Source: Lactifluus volemus (Eukaryota; Basidiomycota; Agaricomycetes; Russulales; Russulaceae). From it: a DNA stretch of 11,632 bases. Location: assembly GCA_022376515.1 (NCBI GenBank), contig WTXI01000610.1, positions 1 to 11,632 on the forward strand, read 5' to 3'. The notes under the pieces were generated by a model. The model saw nothing but the letters and a program-made list of their open reading frames with translations. It had not been told where the DNA came from and ran no database searches. The stretch's first letter is position 1. The number at the start of each line of letters is the position of its first letter. The position numbers were made by a program, and so were the translations under genes. This document shows positions 8,333-11,632 of this stretch, piece by piece.

Positions 8333-8608
8333 CGTCTGCAATCAGACTAGTTGAACCCTCTTCCCTTCTCCCTCAAGTCAGACCTCCTGACCGTTGTCAT
8401 CCAAGACTTAGTCTCGTCTTGTGATTACCCTTGACCTCTTCTTTGACGATACAGTAGAGTGCATCCGTCAGCGCGACGCTCTCCTCTATAGTAAAGCCAA
8501 GGGAAGAACTTGTGTGATCCTCGTCGTGCTGAGGCTTAGTGCCACGCTCAGCCCTCCTCAATCACTGTCATAGCACCGTCGTGCGCCAAGGCCCCTCTGA
8601 GCTTGACA

Positions 8609-8922
8609 GACAAGTAGCGGCTGAATTGGTTAGGAGTGTAGAGGAGATTGCTCATTTGGTGCGAAGAGAGACTGCTGTGGCCAATGGAGAGGTTATTGAG
8701 GTTGAGGAGAGTGAGGACGATGATGGTGATGATGAGACCTCGTTGCCATCGCGTGCCGATCTCATCATTCTTTGTCAGCAGCTTGAGCGCGGTTGCATGC
8801 AGTATGGTGATCCCCAATTTTCTCTTGAACTATCCCATAAACTATTTAAATTTCGTGGTATATTACACAAAGAAGAGCTAGCTAACTCTACTCAAAGTAC
8901 TTTAGATAGATACTTCAAGTAA
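8609..8922 (+). pseudogene. C-terminal tail of a pogo/Tigger/CENP-B-like transposase, 5' part displaced by the LTR element
   Basis: An open frame runs uninterrupted from the LTR edge to TAA at 8920-8922 (about 104 codons). It contains an acidic run (EVEESEDDDGDDE), then LIILCQQLERGCMQYGD, SLELSHKLFKFRGILHKEEL, and ends STQSTLDRYFK. The terminal NS.Q.TLD.yF pattern resembles the C-terminus of fungal CENP-B/Tigger-like DDE transposases. The catalytic domain should lie upstream of the 5' LTR, outside the window. The same frame stays open back into the LTR U5 (to 8539) but has no ATG there. Codon use is less C-rich than in the retroelement. The family is recalled from pattern memory, so the specific assignment is moderate. 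Confidence 0.6.
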
Positions 8923-9240
8923 TTCATGTTTTAATCACTGTTAGATTTACAGTACGCTCCCTTGTCACACTTTGTAGTGTGTCACAGGGCTGGTAACACT
9001 GAGTCACATTTTGTGACAGACCCTGTAAATGCATATGTCTCATAATGCATAGGGATTTGGCCGCCCCAACAGTATGCAGTATGAGCAAGTCTACTGTACT
9101 TTTTTCTCATCAGTCATGGACCACTCATTGTAGCTTCACACATCAGTGCTGCCTGGCCCTGATCGATTGACACTCTGTAATCTCACTGACTTGTGTCTTT
9201 GCATATGTGTCATACTGTAAAGTCAAACTATCATTATCAA
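8923..9240. other. Non-coding 3' flank of the transposase remnant with hairpins and GTCACA cluster
   Basis: No gene is seen. It contains CACAC-6 nt-GTGTG (8966-8981), a perfect GTCACA-TTT-TGTGAC palindrome (9003-9017), and four GTCACA/TGTGAC hexamers in 54 bp. A CAGTATG doublet (9070-9083) and a 17-bp near-direct repeat (GCATATGT.TCATA.TG at 9031 and 9201) also occur. This could be the 3' UTR and subterminal region of the DNA transposon; its terminal inverted repeat cannot be paired without the other end. Confidence 0.4.
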
Positions 9241-9260
9241 GTATTATCTGTGTCACCACT

Positions 9261-9416
9261 ACCTCCACCACTACAGCTCAATGCTGCATTTATATCAATT
9301 ACAAAGCTATCAACAGGCCATTAACACCACTGCGGTGGCCACACTACGAGGCACTCCACCACCTCCACCACGACAGCTCACATCATGTTTGTACCAACCA
9401 CGAGGCCATCAAACAG
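9261..9416. repeat. Degenerate direct repeat, about 100-bp period
   Basis: ACCTCCACCAC.ACAGCTCA at 9261-9280 recurs at 9361-9380. The similarity continues at 9289-9313 versus 9388-9412, where all seven mismatches in 25 columns are transitions and the left copy carries A or T each time. A CCACC-rich texture runs through the block. Confidence 0.65.
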
Positions 9417-10175
9417 TGGTGGACCCCACAATTGTACAAATGATAGACTGACACAATGCCTTGGGCTCCCCATTGACGCTGACAGATGATACCGTGATGC
9501 TGCAGTTCGTTGCCTAGGCCATGCACAGCACTGCGGATGTGAAGCTGAGCGTCTCGACTTTGAACACCTTGTTCAACTCCTGATAATCCGCAACCCAATC
9601 GCTTCCTGAAGCTTTCCTTCCAATCAGACCATGCCTGAGTCGACTCAGTGTACACAGAGTACAGCCCTCCAAGTCGGCCAGTGTGTAGTATCGCGCATGG
9701 TAGACGGGGTGGGAGTTGGTCACAGATTCTGGGTTGACACCTGGGGTGTTTACTTGTGCTGCATCACCTTATCTCCCCAAATCCACAGAGCAGGCCAATG
9801 CCACGCTGTGTGGGGGATTGGTAAAGTTTGCAAGGGTCAACAGACCCAGGGGAAGCCATGCACACCACTGCAGACAAAATGAGAACCTTGCTATAAATAC
9901 AATTAGTAATAATTTCTCCCAAGTGTATTTTATAAGGATGCAGAGGTACCAGATACAATACCCACCCAGCCAAGGGACTTGATTATTGGGCAACTTTTCA
10001 GCCACATACTGAAGCTTACCTCACTGCAATGTTGAATAGCTGGAACGCATCTTAGCTGTCCTCAAAGGACGACAGCTCAGTGTCCTGACCAGTCTATCTT
10101 GCGGAAGACGCTTTGCACTGTGCAGAGATCAGGCAAGAAATATCACCGTCCAATTGTATCAGCACCATAGATGAA
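9417..10175. other. Unassigned intergenic/old-repeat region
   Basis: No recognised protein. Short open frames on the minus strand (for example 9514-9723 and 9764-9973) have no family resemblance. A motif CATGCACA.CACTGC.GA recurs at about 9521 and 9856, so part may be an old internal duplication. A minus-strand spliced gene cannot be excluded, but no convincing exon set was found. Confidence 0.4.
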
Positions 10176-10187
10176 GCGACGTCATGA
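10176..10187. repeat. Target-site duplication of the LINE, left copy
   Basis: GCGACGTCATGA here matches GTGACATCATGA at 11418-11429, directly after the poly(A). Ten of 12 bases agree and both differences are C-to-T type changes at CpG. The similarity stops at the right edge, which sets the LINE 5' junction at 10188. Confidence 0.6.
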
Positions 10188-11240
10188 GCATCCCCCCCGC
10201 AGACCGCCTCTCATTCACGCACAACCCATGCAAAGGGAGGAACGGAAACGTCTTCTCAACTCAATCAAAAATGTTCACCACGGGCAGGGCAACCAACTCC
10301 TGATCTATTGCAGGGGCACAGGACCCAACCCCACGCAAACTCACCCCCTCTGGACAGGCACAGCAGTGGCCTTTAGACAGGCAGGGAAGTTGGCACCAAG
10401 TCTACTGTCATCAGCCCAAATGCATCGCACAAGGATGCAGCCTTCCAGGTGCTCATTGACGCAACGGAGCTGGCCAGGGACATGCTAACTATCAACCATA
10501 CTCTCTCCGTGATCATATACACGGCTGCCACCATATTATCCCGTGGTGCCTTATCATGGACAGACACGACAACGTGAAGGCATGCAAAGCAGTGTGCGAC
10601 ACGGCTGCCAACATCCTTTTCACTTCATAGACACCTCCATCTCGATCAAGTGGGTCCCTGGCTCGACGGGCTTCCCCCCTCTCAAACGCCTCCTGGAAAT
10701 TGCCACAGCAACCGCAGCTGCCATACCCCCAGACGAGCAACACCCGCCCCCCACAGTCGCTGCCCTCAATCACGCAGCCAAACTTCGTGTCCTGACCGAG
10801 TGGAGGAAGTTTGGCTAGCAGACCCACGCCGAAATCCTGCTTACCACGCCCTTCACCACCCCCCATCGGGCCAGCCCCCCGAGTTCATGTCCGGGATTGG
10901 AAACTTCGCCCAGCCAGTCTTTTGCACTGCCATCCGCCTCCTTACTGAACACGCCTTCACAGGGGAATACAATGCCAGACACTGCTCTAGGGCTCTGACC
11001 CCCATGACTGCCAATGTGGGCAGACCGCCCTGCAGACACCACACCACGTCATCACGCAGTGCCCCCTCTTCAATGAGGCTTGCGAACGACTTCTGCGACC
11101 TGCCGTGCCCACCCTCTCAACCCCATCATCTTTGGAACAAAGCCGGGGGCATAGCCCTTGCCAGGTTCATCGAGGAAACGCAGCCTGTGTCAGACCTAGG
11201 AGACGCCCTGTGGAGGACCATGGCTGAACGCCTCGGGCGA
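10188..11240 (+). pseudogene. LINE ORF2 C-terminus: RNase H and Cys/His motif, degenerate
   Basis: A segment with MQREERKRLL leads to LLIYCRGTG, the place where RNase H normally has YTDGSG; the catalytic Asp is lost. DATELARDM follows (about 10458), with the second acid region. In the 10543-10818 frame come KACKAVCDTAANI and ISIKWVPGSTGFPPLKRLLE, where the usual GHTGIPGNE.AD has lost His and the acidic residues. After a stop at 10816-10818 the frame changes to WLADPRRNPAYHAL and LTEHAFTGEYNARH (conserved R..TGH.FTGEY block). The next frame has CQCGQTALQTPHHVITQCPL with a Cys-X-Cys...His-X4-Cys pattern (cysteine codons at 11009, 11015). Multiple stops and frame changes show it is dead. Confidence 0.8.
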
Positions 11241-11405
11241 TCGCCCACGTACATTACACGCAACCACCCCCATCACCCCAACACTTCTCCATACATACAC
11301 CACCATACCAGCCACCCAGGTCATATTAGGTTATTTAGTTAGTGAGCACGACTGAGCGCGTTTGTTCTTTGTAAACATGCTGCGCTATACAAGTGCTGAT
11401 TAAAT
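11241..11405 (+). other. LINE 3' UTR
   Basis: No coding sequence is seen between the end of ORF2-like sequence and the poly(A) run. The stretch is CAC/CCA-rich at first, then AT-richer from 11325. It ends ...GATTAAAT before the A-run. Confidence 0.6.
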
Positions 11406-11417
11406 AAAAAAAAAAAA
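11406..11417 (+). other. Poly(A) tail of LINE
   Basis: Twelve consecutive A mark the 3' end of a retrotransposed copy, followed at once by the right target-site duplication. Confidence 0.8.
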
Positions 11418-11429
11418 GTGACATCATGA
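11418..11429. repeat. Target-site duplication of the LINE, right copy
   Basis: GTGACATCATGA pairs with 10176-10187 (10 of 12 identical). Sequence beyond it, 11430-11632, has no recognised feature. Confidence 0.6.
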
Positions 11430-11632
11430 CCGAGTTGCACCCTATCGTGTGGGAGCGTAGACAAAAGAGCAACAGACTGTACTAGTGATCACAACTTCGT
11501 TATAGCAAACTGTAAGCTGATTATCTGTTGGGCTAAGGCAGGTGTAGTGCCACCCGCAAGCAAGGTGAAGGCCAGCAGCATTGGCATTTTCAGTCCTTAG
11601 TCTGCCTAAAATGGGTCATTGCTTAGTCACTG

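Larger units (their letters stand above)
8040..8608 (+). repeat. 3' LTR (full, 569 bp)
   Basis: It starts TGTTACGG and ends CTTGACA, so it has the TGT...ACA ends typical of LTRs. The last 148 bp duplicate positions 1-148. The predicted U3 runs to about 8321 and contains a 28-bp tandem repeat (8120-8177), an 11-bp-arm palindrome (8231-8255), TGACTCA (8265-8271) and a TATA box (8289-8296). R starts at about 8322 with the self-primer sequence. A possible R/U5 hairpin has arms CAAGAC at 8402-8407 and GTCTTG at 8416-8421. The base after the LTR begins GACAA, which would be the right copy of a 5-bp target duplication; the left copy is outside the window. Confidence 0.95.
10188..11417 (+). mobile_element. 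5'-truncated non-LTR retrotransposon (LINE, Tad-like)
   Basis: The body holds only the C-terminal part of a LINE ORF2 (RNase H onward), a 3' UTR and a terminal run of 12 A (11406-11417) preceded by TAAAT. The RT domain is absent, as expected from 5' truncation during target-primed reverse transcription. The 3' UTR includes GCGCTATACAAGTGCT near 11382, similar in style to tails of fungal LINEs. Clade is inferred from the presence of RNase H plus a terminal Cys/His motif in a fungal setting, and is not certain. Confidence 0.75.

Noticed and set aside
8951..8962. CAGTACGCTCCC as a pogo/Tigger terminal inverted repeat
   Set aside because: The orientation is that of a left end, while the right end of the interrupted transposon is expected here; no partner is visible in the window.
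9031..9217. 17-bp near-direct repeat pair as ends of a small element
   Set aside because: It is a direct, not inverted, repeat with no target duplication; too short to support an element call.
9514..9723. Minus-strand open frame of 69 codons as a gene
   Set aside because: No family resemblance, no clear splice partners and no promoter signal; short frames of this size are common by chance.
1..11632. tRNA, rRNA, CRISPR array or bacterial operon signals
   Set aside because: None seen; the element types, poly(A) tail and chromodomain point to a eukaryotic fungal genome.

Overview
The window looks like transposon-rich DNA from a filamentous fungus, most likely a basidiomycete (Agaricomycetes-type). 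This is inferred from the element families; no host gene or RNA gene was found. Three transposable-element remnants account for most of it.

(1) Positions 1-8608 hold one Ty3/gypsy LTR retrotransposon of the chromovirus type on the + strand. The window opens inside the 5' LTR (1-148), and a full 3' LTR lies at 8040-8608. The two ends differ by one substitution and two single-base indels over the shared 148 bp. Order: 5' LTR, an 11-nt priming site that matches the element's own predicted RNA start rather than a tRNA (Tf1/sushi-type self-priming), a 1.9-kb pre-capsid region almost free of ATG, gag capsid and zinc knuckle, protease (DSGA), reverse transcriptase (YMDD), RNase H, integrase (D..D-35-E), GPY-like segment, chromodomain, a third proline-rich ORF ending in a Cys/His cluster, polypurine tract, 3' LTR. 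Nearly every domain is recognisable, but the reading frame changes more than twenty times, so the copy is non-autonomous as assembled (or the assembly carries many indel errors).

(2) Immediately 3' of the LTR (8609-8922) is the C-terminal tail of a protein resembling pogo/Tigger/CENP-B-like DDE transposases. The retrotransposon appears to have inserted into that older DNA transposon. About 1.2 kb of unexplained sequence follows (8923-10187), with hairpins, a GTCACA cluster and a degenerate 100-bp-period repeat.

(3) 10188-11417 is a 5'-truncated non-LTR retrotransposon (LINE, Tad-like by overall look): degenerate RNase H, C-terminal Cys/His motif, 3' UTR and a 12-A tail. A probable 12-bp target-site duplication flanks it, and its two mismatches are both CpG-type transitions. 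The last 215 bp hold nothing recognised.

Within the LTR element the parts fit the usual division of labour: U3 promoter (tandem repeat, 11-bp-arm palindrome, TGACTCA, TATA box) drives the RNA; Gag packages it; protease, RT/RNase H and integrase copy and insert it; the chromodomain would steer integration to methylated histone H3. The less usual parts are the ATG-poor pre-capsid region and the third ORF with its zinc-binding-like tail.
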